Assembly: GCA_023250155.1 (NCBI GenBank)
Contig: JAHFBG010000011.1
Span: 1-44,604, forward strand
Length of the DNA stretch: 44,604 nt
Direction of reading: 5' to 3'
Source: Candidatus Melainabacteria bacterium
GTDB lineage: Bacteria; Cyanobacteriota; Vampirovibrionia; 2-02-FULL-35-15
The notes beneath the pieces are model-generated. The model made no database searches and was not told the DNA's origin. It saw nothing but the letters and a program-made list of their open reading frames with translations. A program made the translations under genes and the position numbers. Positions 7,863 through 17,700 of this stretch are shown piece after piece. Each line of letters begins with the position of its first letter. The first letter of the stretch is position 1.

Positions 7863-9083
7863 ATGGCACCCCAACCTAAAAATATAATCCTTGGAATTAG
7901 TGCTGGAATAGCAGCATATAAGATGTATGATCTTGTAAGTGATTTTAAAAAGCTAGGACATAATGTTCATGTAGTTCTAACACAAGATGGCAAACATTTT
8001 GTAAGTGAGCTTCCATTAAAAGTTTTATCTTCTAACCCAGTTCATTGTGAAATGTTTTCTCATGAAATACAAGCTAAGCCTATACATATAGAGCTAGCAG
8101 ATTTAGCAGATATTATTTTAATCTCACCAGCTACTGCAGATATCATTGCAAAAATGGCATGTGGAATCTGTGATGAATTAATAACAAATATTCTATTAGC
8201 AACTAAAGCACAAGTATATATTGCACCTGCTATGAATACAAATATGTGGAAGCATTTTACCACTCAAAAAAATATTGAAACATTAGTTACAAAGTTAGGA
8301 TATAAGATTATCCCACCCGAGGAAGGGGCCTTAGCCTGTGGCTATTCAGGTATTGGACATATTGCATCAAATGAAAAAATATTAAAAACTCTTTTTGTAG
8401 ATGAAACAATAAATAAACCATTAGCAGGTAAAAAAATAATAATTACAGCGGGTGGGACAAAAGAAGCAATTGATCCTGTAAGGTACATTGGGAATAAAAG
8501 TTCTGGAAAAATGGGATTAGCAATAGCAGATGCAGCACATAATATGGGAGCGGATGTAATTCTTGTGTCTACTGTTTCACGAGACAGAAACTATCAGGTG
8601 ATTGAAGTGGAATCCGCTCAAGAAATGCAGGAGGTTATTGAATCAGAGTTTGATAAGTGTGATGGTTTAATAATGGCTGCTGCAGTAAGTGATTTTAGGC
8701 CTATAACTGCTTCAAAGCAAAAAATAAAAAAGAAAAATGAAGATATAACAATAGAGTTGACGAGGAACCCTGATATTTTAGAAATACTTGGACGTACTAA
8801 GCGTGAAAAGCAAATTATTATTGGATTTTCTGCAGAATCAGAAAACATTGAAAAAAATGCACGGGAGAAACTAGAAAAGAAAAAAATAGATATGATAATA
8901 GCTAATGACATCTCAGTACCAGAAATAGGATTTGAATCAGATGAAAATGAAGTTATTATTCTAACAAGAGATGGGCAAAGAGAAGTTCTGCAAAGACGAC
9001 CTAAAGCTCAAATTGCACAACATATTTGTAATAAATTAGTTGAGATATTTCAAAAAACAATAAAAGAGGCAAAAAAAATATGA
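7863..9083 (+). CDS. coaBC: Bifunctional phosphopantothenoylcysteine decarboxylase / phosphopantothenate-cysteine ligase
   Basis: Two-domain coenzyme A biosynthesis enzyme of 406 residues. The N-terminal flavoprotein domain (CoaC, about 1-185) has GISAGIAAYK, the His in PIHIELADLAD, the substrate clamp PAMNTNMW and the catalytic-flap Cys in LACGYSGIGH. The C-terminal ligase (CoaB, about 190-400) has ITAGGTKEAIDPVRYIGN, SSGKMG, AAAVSDFRP and KIKKK. I choose the ATG at 7863; the frame is open to a GTG at 7806, but the 19 extra residues are translated repeat element. No Shine-Dalgarno is evident, so the repeat may influence expression. The stop overlaps the next ATG by four bases. Confidence 0.95.
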   Translation: MAPQPKNIILGISAGIAAYKMYDLVSDFKKLGHNVHVVLTQDGKHFVSELPLKVLSSNPVHCEMFSHEIQAKPIHIELADLADIILISPATADIIAKMACGICDELITNILLATKAQVYIAPAMNTNMWKHFTTQKNIETLVTKLGYKIIPPEEGALACGYSGIGHIASNEKILKTLFVDETINKPLAGKKIIITAGGTKEAIDPVRYIGNKSSGKMGLAIADAAHNMGADVILVSTVSRDRNYQVIEVESAQEMQEVIESEFDKCDGLIMAAAVSDFRPITASKQKIKKKNEDITIELTRNPDILEILGRTKREKQIIIGFSAESENIEKNAREKLEKKKIDMIIANDISVPEIGFESDENEVIILTRDGQREVLQRRPKAQIAQHICNKLVEIFQKTIKEAKKI

Positions 9084-9730
9084 ATACATTGAGAAAGAGT
9101 CAACAAGCGATTTTATTATTAGTGATCCTATTTCTAAGCTCTCAGCTTTATTCTTATTCCTTCCACCCAGTAGGGCGAGGTGAGGCAGTTTTTAATTCTC
9201 AATCTGTTATAGTAGAAAAAAAATCGAAAGATGAAGATAAAAAAGAAGATACGGAAAAAAAGAAGAAGAAAGAACCAATAGTAGAAAGTGAGTTTCAGCC
9301 TATTCTTTTAGGTACATTACTTGAAAAACCACAGGATTTTTTAAACAAAAAAATTAAAATCAGAGGAAAATTTAGCTCATTTACAACTTTAGCCCTTGAT
9401 TATGAACCAGCTTTGAGAAAAGCTAAAGATTATATTTCACTTTGTATTTTTAGGACTGATAGCAAGATTCCATTATCTGAGCTAAAGCTTGCTTATCCTA
9501 TAGAAGATGCAAAAGATAATGTTGTTATAAGAGAACTTGAAGAGGGTGATTTAATAGAAATGTATGGTCAAGTATTTAGCACTGCATTAGATGAGCCTTG
9601 GGTTGATATTCTGTCAATAAAAAAACTTGAAAGTGCAAATAAAAAATCTGATGATAGTGATAAAACAACTGCTGAAAAAGAAAATAATACAAATAAAGGA
9701 AAATTACAAAAAAAGAATAAAAATAAATAA
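9080..9730 (+). CDS. Exported hypothetical protein with OB-like core
   Basis: A 216-residue protein with a signal peptide (positively charged start, then AILLLVILFLSSQLYSYS), a low-complexity Lys/Glu stretch at residues 45-70, a globular core of about 95 residues, and a second charged tail rich in Lys, Asn and Asp. The core pattern (LLEKPQDFLNKKIKIRGKFSSF ... EGDLIEMYGQVF) looks like an OB-fold domain. The family was not recognised. Its ATG overlaps the coaBC stop (ATGA), so it is probably translated from the same message. Confidence 0.7.
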   Translation: MNTLRKSQQAILLLVILFLSSQLYSYSFHPVGRGEAVFNSQSVIVEKKSKDEDKKEDTEKKKKKEPIVESEFQPILLGTLLEKPQDFLNKKIKIRGKFSSFTTLALDYEPALRKAKDYISLCIFRTDSKIPLSELKLAYPIEDAKDNVVIRELEEGDLIEMYGQVFSTALDEPWVDILSIKKLESANKKSDDSDKTTAEKENNTNKGKLQKKNKNK

Positions 9731-10129
9731 ATGAACCCGGACGACTTAAATACTTTAATCAATGAAGTAATTTCTAGTGTTAAAAATGTTACAGGAATAG
9801 ACTTGGTCTATTTCCTGGATAAAAATCAAAAAATCATCAAAGAGCAAAAATATTATAATATCAATAATTACTACAATGAAGTCTTACAGCTAATTAAATC
9901 CACAGCTTCAATTGAAATAGCGAGTAAGTCATTTTATACTCATCCTTTTCACACATTTACCTTTTTAAATGAAGATGGACTATTAGTAATCACAAAGCTT
10001 GATAACTTGGAAAATCTGTATATGGTTATAGTTGCTGGAGAAAATGAGTCAGTTGATCTTATTAGCTTGTTGAAAAAATGTAAAGAGACAAGATTAAAAT
10101 ATCAAGATTCAATACTAGCCAGTTTGTAA
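9731..10129 (+). CDS. Small hypothetical protein, possibly Roadblock/LC7-like
   Basis: A 132-residue soluble protein that starts on the base after the previous stop, implying coupled translation. The order of predicted elements (helix, two strands, helix, three strands, helix) and size fit the Roadblock/LC7 fold, but I see no diagnostic motif. Unrecognised otherwise. Confidence 0.6.
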   Translation: MNPDDLNTLINEVISSVKNVTGIDLVYFLDKNQKIIKEQKYYNINNYYNEVLQLIKSTASIEIASKSFYTHPFHTFTFLNEDGLLVITKLDNLENLYMVIVAGENESVDLISLLKKCKETRLKYQDSILASL

Positions 10130-10170
10130 TATAATCAATATTTAGAGTTAAAACGAGGAGATAGAAAATT

Positions 10171-10947
10171 ATGAGAATAAAACAAATACAAAAATCCAGA
10201 TTAATAATATTAATAACTTTGTTAATGCTTTCTCAAAACCATAGTGTTTTTGCACAAGGTGGCTACCAACAACCACAAGGAATAGATGATTCAGATGTAG
10301 AATCTTCCTATGATCAAGTTATTCAAGGAAACCGTGGACCTAGTGTAGGGACGGCTACTAGGCCACTTAGAGGAAAAGTTGTAGTTGCACCTGCTGGTGC
10401 ACGTTTTGATGCCAGTATAGTTACTACACTTAGCTCAGAAATAAATCGTATTGGTGATATTGTTACTGCTAGTGTTTCAAACCCACTTGTTGTGGGTTCA
10501 GATGTAGTTCTTCCAGCAGGCAGTCAGATTATCGGTCAAGTAGTAAATGTAATTCCAGCTCGTAGATTTATGGCAGGTGCTGGAGGTCAAATAGAAATAA
10601 GATTTACATCTATTCAAACCCCTGATGGTCAAAGATACCCACTTAGTGCTTCAGTAGATACTACACAGTTTAAATTACAGGCTGAAACAGGTGGTTCAAG
10701 AACTGCAAAAGCTGCAGGAAAAGCAGTTGTAGGAGCTGGTCTTGGAGCAGCACTTGGAACAGCCATTGGAGCTATTGCTGGTGGAATGCCAGGACGTGGT
10801 GCGTGGTCAGGAGCTGCTATAGGTGGTGGAACTGGACTATTAGCAGGACTTGCTTCAAAAGGAGCTGAGCTTATTATTCAAAGCGGTACACAAGTTCCTG
10901 TTATATTAGACCAATCGTTGCAAGTAGTAGTACCACAAAGAAATTAA
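10171..10947 (+). CDS. Exported TrbI/VirB10-like beta-barrel domain protein with glycine zipper
   Basis: A 258-residue exported protein with a signal peptide ending around VFAQ (residues 22-29). The segment at about residues 65-170 (TLSSEINRIGDIVTASVSNP, then VLPAGSQIIGQVVNV and RRFMAGAGGQIEIRFTSI) matches the pattern of the TrbI/VirB10 C-terminal domain. Residues 185-230 form a glycine-zipper stretch (AAGKAVVGAGLGAALGTAIG) likely to insert in a membrane. There are no other type IV secretion genes nearby, so this is more probably a cell-envelope protein than a conjugation component. GAGGAG lies about nine bases before the ATG. Confidence 0.75.
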   Translation: MRIKQIQKSRLIILITLLMLSQNHSVFAQGGYQQPQGIDDSDVESSYDQVIQGNRGPSVGTATRPLRGKVVVAPAGARFDASIVTTLSSEINRIGDIVTASVSNPLVVGSDVVLPAGSQIIGQVVNVIPARRFMAGAGGQIEIRFTSIQTPDGQRYPLSASVDTTQFKLQAETGGSRTAKAAGKAVVGAGLGAALGTAIGAIAGGMPGRGAWSGAAIGGGTGLLAGLASKGAELIIQSGTQVPVILDQSLQVVVPQRN

Positions 10948-10949
10948 AG

Positions 10950-11444
10950 CTAATTATCTAGAATATTTTTTGTATTTTGTTTTGCTTCAAAAATACTGTG
11001 TCCAGTTCTAGCAGAGGCTCTATAGGCTAATGTAGCTCCTAGTTCTTCTATAGTGTATAAAACAGCTTTTCTTATTTGATCAATTACATCAGAATTTATT
11101 TCTTGATTTAATGTCATGGGTACAAAATATGCAGCTGATGTATTTGCGCTTATATCATCAACCCTGTCTAATGTGATAACAAGCCTATCATTAACAAAGC
11201 CAGTATTAAGCCTTGAAGAAGCTGATGCACCACCAGTATTAACGAATGGAAGCTCAAATTGTTTTTTTTCTTTATTTTTTAAACTTATTATTATTTCTTG
11301 CACGATTTCATCAAGTTTACTTGGACTAATATGCGGTGAAATAGTAAGATCGGCAGGTACTTCCACAATCTCATCATTATTGTGTATTCTAACTTTTAAG
11401 TTTTGTTTGAAAGGATTAAGTGAATGTTGGGGTATATCATTCAT
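10950..11444 (-). CDS. Orphan protein, paralogue of the 11531-12055 gene
   Basis: A 164-residue soluble protein of unknown function. It aligns along its length with the next minus-strand gene: a start containing FKQNLKVRIHNNDE, a middle LVITLDRVDDISANTSAAYF and a C-terminus LAYRASARTGHSIFEAKQN match RLFLCLARDEDVSADTIVFY and LWLRAATRKSFMSEIQGNK in the neighbour. It is convergent with the TrbI-like gene, two bases apart. Confidence 0.65.
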   Translation of the reverse strand: MNDIPQHSLNPFKQNLKVRIHNNDEIVEVPADLTISPHISPSKLDEIVQEIIISLKNKEKKQFELPFVNTGGASASSRLNTGFVNDRLVITLDRVDDISANTSAAYFVPMTLNQEINSDVIDQIRKAVLYTIEELGATLAYRASARTGHSIFEAKQNTKNILDN

Positions 11445-11530
11445 AGGTTATATGATCTTTCTACTTTGATGCTAGCTTAAAATAAAATGAAAAGTCAATT
11501 AAGAACCATAGTTAAGAAGATTAATTCTTT

Positions 11531-12055
11531 TTAATCTTTTTTATTGCCTTGAATCTCACTCATAAAAGACTTTCTAGTAGCAGCTCTTAACCAAAGGGTA
11601 TAACTTGATTTTGTAATCAGGTTAGAAATACATTCTCTAATACGTCTTTGAAATTCCAGATCAATTTTCTTAGGACAAGGAATACTATAAAAAACAATGG
11701 TATCAGCACTAACATCTTCATCTCTAGCTAAACAAAGAAACAATCTTTTTTCATTAAATGCCTTGCTTGTATCAAAACTAAATAAGGATGAGCCATTTGT
11801 ACTACCAGAGTCTAAAAACAGTAGCCTTATGTTTTTAGAACTATCAGGTACCTTTTTAGGATAATTTAAAAGATAAATCACTTTCTCTAACAAGTCATCA
11901 GTAGTTTTTTCAGCGTTTTCTTTAGAATAGGGTATGTGGGTTTCAGTTATATCGACCTTAATCTCATTTTTTGTACCATCAGGGTTAAAAATATTTACTG
12001 TGTTTTTAAAGGGTGGTAGGAATTGCCCGATAAATCGTTTGATGGAAAAAGACAT
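11531..12055 (-). CDS. Orphan protein, paralogue of the 10950-11444 gene
   Basis: A 174-residue protein of the same unnamed family as the downstream gene, diverged but colinear. I choose the ATG at 12055 (MSFSIKRF), which has AAGG nine bases upstream; an in-frame ATG at 12094 lacks a ribosome binding site and adds 13 residues not shared by the paralogue. No function can be assigned; conserved features are a D-[ED]-[DI]-SA-[DN]-T segment and a basic C-terminal helix. Confidence 0.65.
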   Translation of the reverse strand: MSFSIKRFIGQFLPPFKNTVNIFNPDGTKNEIKVDITETHIPYSKENAEKTTDDLLEKVIYLLNYPKKVPDSSKNIRLLFLDSGSTNGSSLFSFDTSKAFNEKRLFLCLARDEDVSADTIVFYSIPCPKKIDLEFQRRIRECISNLITKSSYTLWLRAATRKSFMSEIQGNKKD

Positions 12056-12201
12056 AGTTAATAACCTTAATAAATTATTATAATCATACACCATTTAATC
12101 TTTTTTTTAGATTTACAGACTAGATTAGTTTTATCTAATAAGTTATACTTTCTGGAATCCACTATTTAAGAACATTTATAAACAATTCTATTAGGAGAAC
12201 T

Positions 12202-12741
12202 ATGATGCAAGTACAAAGTGTGCAAGGGGCCATTGAATCACTGTATCCACTTTCAAAACTAATTAATAAAGCTATAGAGAATCCTAAGAAAAACAATAAA
12301 GCTCTTCAAAAGCATTTTGGATATCAAACAAGATTGCTTCAGCCAATACCTATAACTAAACAAACAGAAATTATTTATTTTGATAAAACAAACTCTGAGC
12401 AAGTCCAGATCGAAGAAGAACAATTGCTCACACATGCTTATAGTGTGTTTTTAATAAGGACTTTACGGTGCTCAGAATTGTTGAGGTTAAATAAACCATT
12501 AGGGGCATTAGAAAGTCAAAAAGAAAACATAAAGGCAGATCTTCGTAGTGATCAAATAAAACAATGGGCAGAAATCTATAAAACAATTAAAGAAGCAATT
12601 GATTTTAAATACAAAAGCTCAAGCAGTCAATTTGTCCCACTTGAAATTTTGCCATTAGCAGAAGTGCAACAAGTTTGTGCTAGATCCCATGATTTTCTTC
12701 TTGAGTTATTAAAAGAAAAGCAACCTATTGAATGTAGGTAA
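12202..12741 (+). CDS. Hypothetical protein
   Basis: A 179-residue soluble, mostly helical protein with no recognised motif. A good ribosome binding site (AGGAG, about six bases before the ATG) and normal codon usage support it as a real gene. The N-terminus (MQVQSVQGAIESLYPLSKLI) is not a signal peptide. Confidence 0.65.
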   Translation: MMQVQSVQGAIESLYPLSKLINKAIENPKKNNKALQKHFGYQTRLLQPIPITKQTEIIYFDKTNSEQVQIEEEQLLTHAYSVFLIRTLRCSELLRLNKPLGALESQKENIKADLRSDQIKQWAEIYKTIKEAIDFKYKSSSSQFVPLEILPLAEVQQVCARSHDFLLELLKEKQPIECR

Positions 12742-12873
12742 TCAATTAGTGATTTACTTCCTTAAAAAAAATTAATCTAATCTTTAAGGATTTCTTTAGA
12801 TTCTTTATTGATTTAGATTCTTAACCCTGTTAGGATTAAAAGCATTCAAGTATTTTATTTAAGGAGGATTCAA

Positions 12874-13383
12874 ATGTCTATTACACAATTAAGTTATTCA
12901 AGACCATCATCTACCTATATCCATCACGGACCCCCTCCAAATAGTACTGAAGAGGAGGTAAATAAACATTTTTTTAATCAATTAAAATCAAAAGCTACCA
13001 GATATGTGAATGCTCTTGAAAACCTTAGAGATTCTCTTAAGGATAAAAAATATGTAAGTCTTTTGTCTCCTGGAACATTTGCTAGTAGTGTAATCTTAAA
13101 GATAGATCAGGGCATAAACCAAATGTTTACAGGTGGCAAAGACCCTATCAAATTTGTTGAGAATGCTATTCCATTACTTGATCCAATTGAAGGAGATATT
13201 GGTTATGAGATTAATGAGTTCATTATAGGCTTACTTGATCTAAAGGAAAAAGTTGATAAATCTTCTAATAATGCACAAAAACTAGCAGAGTGGGTTCACA
13301 ATGAATTTGCACTACCAGCTGGAAATATTGAATTAAGACTACAACTTGAAGAAAAATATTCGAGCTTAAAAAAGACTTTTTAA
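12874..13383 (+). CDS. Hypothetical protein
   Basis: A 169-residue soluble protein of unknown function, mostly helical after residue 25, beginning with a Ser/Pro-rich region. AAGGAGG about six bases upstream of the ATG strongly supports the start. It converges on msrA with three bases between the stops. Confidence 0.65.
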   Translation: MSITQLSYSRPSSTYIHHGPPPNSTEEEVNKHFFNQLKSKATRYVNALENLRDSLKDKKYVSLLSPGTFASSVILKIDQGINQMFTGGKDPIKFVENAIPLLDPIEGDIGYEINEFIIGLLDLKEKVDKSSNNAQKLAEWVHNEFALPAGNIELRLQLEEKYSSLKKTF

Positions 13384-13386
13384 AAG

Positions 13387-13863
13387 TCACCTAAAGCAAC
13401 TACCCTTTTCAAAATATTTCTGATGATAATCTTCTGCTTTATAAAATTCACCTGCTAACTCAATCTGAGTAACTATTTTACTTTTATACTTTCCTGATTT
13501 TTCAAGCTTTTCTTTTGATATTTTTGCAATATTTTCTTGTTCATCAGTGTGATAAAAAATTACAGATCTGTACTGTGTTCCTGTATCAGGTCCTTGACGA
13601 TTTAGTTGTGTAGGGTCATGTAGATTCCAAAAAACCTCAAGAAGGTTTTCATAGTTTAATTTATTTGGATCATACTCTATTTGTACTACTTCAGCATGTC
13701 CTGTAGTATCTGTACAAACAGCTTTATATGTGGGGTCTTTAAGATGGCCACCACTGTATCCTACACAGGTAGACATTACACCATGGACTTTACTAAACTC
13801 TTCTTCTACATGCCAGAAACATCCTGCTCCAAAGGTTGCTTTTTGAGTTTGTGATTGTGACAT
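13387..13863 (-). CDS. msrA: Peptide methionine sulfoxide reductase MsrA
   Basis: Reduces the S-epimer of methionine sulfoxide in proteins. The catalytic motif GCFWHVEEEF places the nucleophile at C15; the residue after GCFW is His where Gly is usual. The conserved YSGG, HAEVVQIEYDP, FWNLHDPTQLNRQGPDTGTQYRS and EDYHQKYFEK blocks are all present. C156 near the C-terminus (KGSCFR) could act as a resolving Cys. There is no Shine-Dalgarno; a -10 box ends seven bases before the ATG. Confidence 0.95.
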   Translation of the reverse strand: MSQSQTQKATFGAGCFWHVEEEFSKVHGVMSTCVGYSGGHLKDPTYKAVCTDTTGHAEVVQIEYDPNKLNYENLLEVFWNLHDPTQLNRQGPDTGTQYRSVIFYHTDEQENIAKISKEKLEKSGKYKSKIVTQIELAGEFYKAEDYHQKYFEKGSCFR

Positions 13864-13870
13864 AGGATTG

Positions 13871-13876
13871 ATTATA
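13871..13876 (-). promoter_or_regulatory. -10 box of msrA (putative leaderless)
   Basis: A perfect TATAAT on the minus strand, seven bases before the msrA ATG. No purine-rich ribosome binding site lies between them. Confidence 0.45.
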
Positions 13877-13956
13877 ATTCAAATTTGAATCTTCTTAACG
13901 AATTTTAAATTTACTATGATACAATCTTTTACTAATACGAAAGTGTAGCAATTATT

Positions 13957-14658
13957 ATGGTTTCAGTACAAAGAGCATCTTTGCCTTCAGTACCATTAGC
14001 AAACTTACCAAAATATGATGAACATATTCATGTTCAAAAACTAATCATTGATTTAAAGTATGGTGATATAAGAACACGTCGACAAGCTGCAGATGCCATA
14101 GAAAGCTATGGCAAAGAAGCAAGCCATGCAATAGATGCATTAATAGAAGCTTTAAGAGATGAGGATGAACTTGTTCAAAGGAAGTCTATAAATGCCCTTA
14201 TAAAAATAATAGAAGAAAATGGAGATAGAGATGATACAGCAATTGAAAAATTAGTAAAAATATTAAATGATAAAAACAATTTTGGCTTTGATTTAGTATT
14301 AGCTACTTTTGCTCATGGACATCTAGAGGAAAAAGCAGCTCCTGCTATTCCTATATTAATCCATCTTCTAAAAGATGACGATATTAATACCCGTGTTTTA
14401 GCAGCAAAAGCCCTTGGAAATATTGGTGAAAAAGCTGCTGCTGCTATTCCTGCTCTCATAGAAGCGTTAGATGATGAAGACTATGATGTACGAGATGCAG
14501 TTAGATATTTAGGAATAATAAAAATTGCAGAGAAATCAAATGTAGCAGTTGCCTTTTTAAAGCAAGCTTATAATCAAGAAAATCCAAACCTTCATAGAAC
14601 AGCGAGAGAAATGCTTTTATATATTGAGGATATAAAGAAGCCTTATCTACTGTTTTAA
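13957..14658 (+). CDS. HEAT-repeat (PBS-lyase type) protein
   Basis: A 233-residue protein made of HEAT-like repeats with the pattern R..AA.ALG.IG..A..AIP.L...L.D.D..VR. Clear units lie at about residues 35-75 (RTRRQAADAIESYGKEASHA), 125-160 (AAPAIPILIHLLKDDDINTR) and 145-185 (AAKALGNIGEKAAAAIPALI). It probably mediates protein-protein contacts. It lies 73 bases upstream of the DUF4011 helicase on the same strand, so the two may be co-transcribed, although that spacing is not proof of a functional link. Confidence 0.8.
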   Translation: MVSVQRASLPSVPLANLPKYDEHIHVQKLIIDLKYGDIRTRRQAADAIESYGKEASHAIDALIEALRDEDELVQRKSINALIKIIEENGDRDDTAIEKLVKILNDKNNFGFDLVLATFAHGHLEEKAAPAIPILIHLLKDDDINTRVLAAKALGNIGEKAAAAIPALIEALDDEDYDVRDAVRYLGIIKIAEKSNVAVAFLKQAYNQENPNLHRTAREMLLYIEDIKKPYLLF

Positions 14659-14731
14659 GCTCATTTGCGATAATTGATAAGTTTAAAGTTAATACTGGAT
14701 ACAACCTCTATTTAGTTCGTCACCATCCTTT

Positions 14732-17700
14732 ATGGAACTAAAAGAGATTGAAGATATTTTAGATAAAACTATTCAGGAATCACTGGAAATAAATAATCCT
14801 GTAATTGAAAATAAATTAAAAAGATGGTGTGATACTCTACTTGATTTAACTAAAAGAAATCCATCTATTCATTTTGCTACAAGAGTTAAAGCTGGAAAAA
14901 ATAAGGGTAAAAGAAAAAACAATATTTTTAAATTTTCACTTAACTCTGCTTATATTTTTGACAGTTTAGTAAATAAAAATGAATCATTGTCACTCATAGA
15001 GTTAGGATTAATTGATTTAGCTAAGGGATTTAAAGCTATCAAGTTTGGAAGAAGATTTTTTACAGAGAAGGAAGAACATCATAATAATTCTAGTAGTATT
15101 GAAACTCTTAGTCAGATAAATGACTTAAGCGGTGTTGAAAATAACAATAATAATGAAGCACTTAATCTGCCAAATGATTTAAGTGGTGTTGAAAATGACA
15201 ACAATACCAATGAAACCCTTGCTCTTGATCAACCAATCATCATAGATGATGTACCCGAAACAGATTTAACTAATGATATACAAAATGAATTAGAGGAGTC
15301 ATTAGAATTACCAGAAGAAGAGTATGACAACAGTGCTGTAATAAACCAATTTACAAGAATAAAAAGAGATACTGAAAATATCCTAGAAGAAAGAGGAACA
15401 CATGTTTTATATGTAGTATGTGGATTTTTTGAATGGAAAGATCCGATACTATCTGATGAGCTTTTAAATACACCATTGATTTTTATTCCAGTCACTATCC
15501 AAAAATCTCGCACAAGAGATCGATTTAGTATTCAGATTGTAGAAAGCTCTGAAGTAGAGTTTAATCCTACTTTTGCATACCTCTTAAAAAAGAATTATGG
15601 AGTTGATCTTGATATAGATCTTAGTGAACTTTTAAATACTTCTGAAAATGCAGAGCACAGTAAAGGCATACAAGATATTTTTAATTTAATAGAGGATAAA
15701 CTTGGAAAGTTTCTTCAGGGGAAAGTAAAAGATGAAGTATGGCTTGGTAAGTTTTGGTTTGAAAAACTTGTTTTGCTTACTGATATTCAAAAAAATATAA
15801 ATGCATTTATAAATGATCCAATAATTCAAAATATCTGTGGTGAAAAACCACAAGTTAAAATTGAACATGACACAAATTTAGATGAGCTGAGCAGACAAGC
15901 AGAGGAAAAGAAGCCGGCTGAAATATTTGAAATACTTGATGCTGATTCAAGTCAAAGACGTGCCATAGAAGCAGCCGTTAACAAGAAAAACTTTGTTTTA
16001 ATCGGACCTCCAGGAACAGGAAAGTCACAAACGATTGCAAATATAATTGCAGAATGCTTGGTACGTGGAAAAAAAGTTTTATTTGTCAGTGAAAAACTTG
16101 CTGCATTGAAAGTCGTAAAAAAGAAATTAGAAGCTTGTAATCTTGGAAAGCTGTGTATCTCAATTCATGGAAAAGAAATTAAGAAAAGAGATTTCTATTC
16201 AAGTTTACACTCTTGGTATGAAGAGCTTTTTATGCTCAGTGAAAATCAAAGCCCCACTGATATTGTCTTTGAAGAGCTATACAATGTAAAAAAGAAATTA
16301 AATGATTTTGCAAATGCCTTGTCAAAGAATGAAAGTTCATTAGCTTTTAATATAGAAAATGTTAATGGAGAGTTGTTACCATATAAAGTAAACAATCATT
16401 ATTTACATGGCAAACTTCTTAGGCTAGAAGATATTCCAGACATAAAAACTAAGTTAAATATAGAAGATATTGATGTTAGAAAATTTAAATCACAAAAAGA
16501 AACTTTAGAAAGATGTATTCCTTACAAGGATATTGTATTAGGGAAAATTCAAAGTGACTGGTTTAGTACAAACTTATCAGGTCCTTATACAAATGAGTTG
16601 GAAGAAGATATTCTTTCTACTATTCAAAATTTGAAAATAATAGAAAAGTTGATATTAACAAAAAAAGAAATTTGTAATTTGCTTGAACTTGATACTTCTC
16701 CAACATTATCAAAATTAATAGACTTACAAAGCCTTATTAAGAGTATTATTTATGCGCCAGAAATAGAACTAGACTTTCTGAAAGAAGAATTGGTGAATAA
16801 CTCCTTAAGTTCAGTAGAAAAAGACAAAGAGCTTCATGAAACATATGAAGCTGAAAAAGACAATTTATTTTTTAATTTTAAAGAATCGATTCTACATAAA
16901 GATGTTGAAATGTTAAAGAATGAATTCGTGGACAGATATAGAGAGGATGGATTTAGATTTTTGAAACTTGATTACTGGAAAAAAAGAAAAGAATTGTCAA
17001 AAGAAAAAACTGAAAATATCAATGAAACTATCTTTAAGGATGACATTTATTTTCAAGAAATTGAAAGAGCATTTAAAATCAAAAAGCTTTCTTGTGAAAT
17101 TGAATTGCATACAAAGGATTTTGCAAAAAACTATGGCAATTCTTATAAAGGAGAAAATACAGACTGGGACAATGTTTCATATCTTTTAAACTATGCTAAA
17201 TCTTTGCTTACATATTTAAATCAAATGGTGGATTTATCAAGCGTGAGAAATATTATTTCACCTGCTATTACTGAATGCTTACAATCTAAATATAGCCCTA
17301 TAAAGGATAAACTAAAGTTATTGTTTTTAAAACTTGAAAAAGAAATCAATTTATTTCAAGAAGCATTTATTAGTTTTAGTAAATACCTTCCATTAGAGTT
17401 TAAATCTGAAATATTTAATGAAAATGATAGCTTGAAGTCTTATCCAAAATATATTTTTGGTGAAGTTGATTTAGGAGAAAACTCTTTAGAGGAAATATAT
17501 ACATGGGTGAATAAGTTAGAAGAAGATTTGTTGTGTGAACCTTCATTGCTAGGAAAATATCTGGAGTTTAAAGAAATAAAAGAAGAAGCAGAAAATTTAG
17601 GATTAAAGGATTTTTTACATGATTTAAAAAACATAAAAGAGGAATGCTTTCATCAAATTTCTAATATCTTTGAAAAGAGAGTATTAGAACTTCTGTTGAC

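Noticed and set aside
10171..10947. Conjugation or type IV secretion locus because of the TrbI-like domain
   Set aside because: No other virB/tra genes are nearby, and the domain is common in non-conjugative envelope proteins.
12202..13383. The two plus-strand orphan genes as a toxin-antitoxin pair
   Set aside because: They are separated by 132 bases, have independent ribosome binding sites and show no toxin or antitoxin motif.
13374..13388. Terminator between the convergent 12874 gene and msrA
   Set aside because: The palindrome GACTTTT-T-AAAAGTC has no loop and no stable GC stem.
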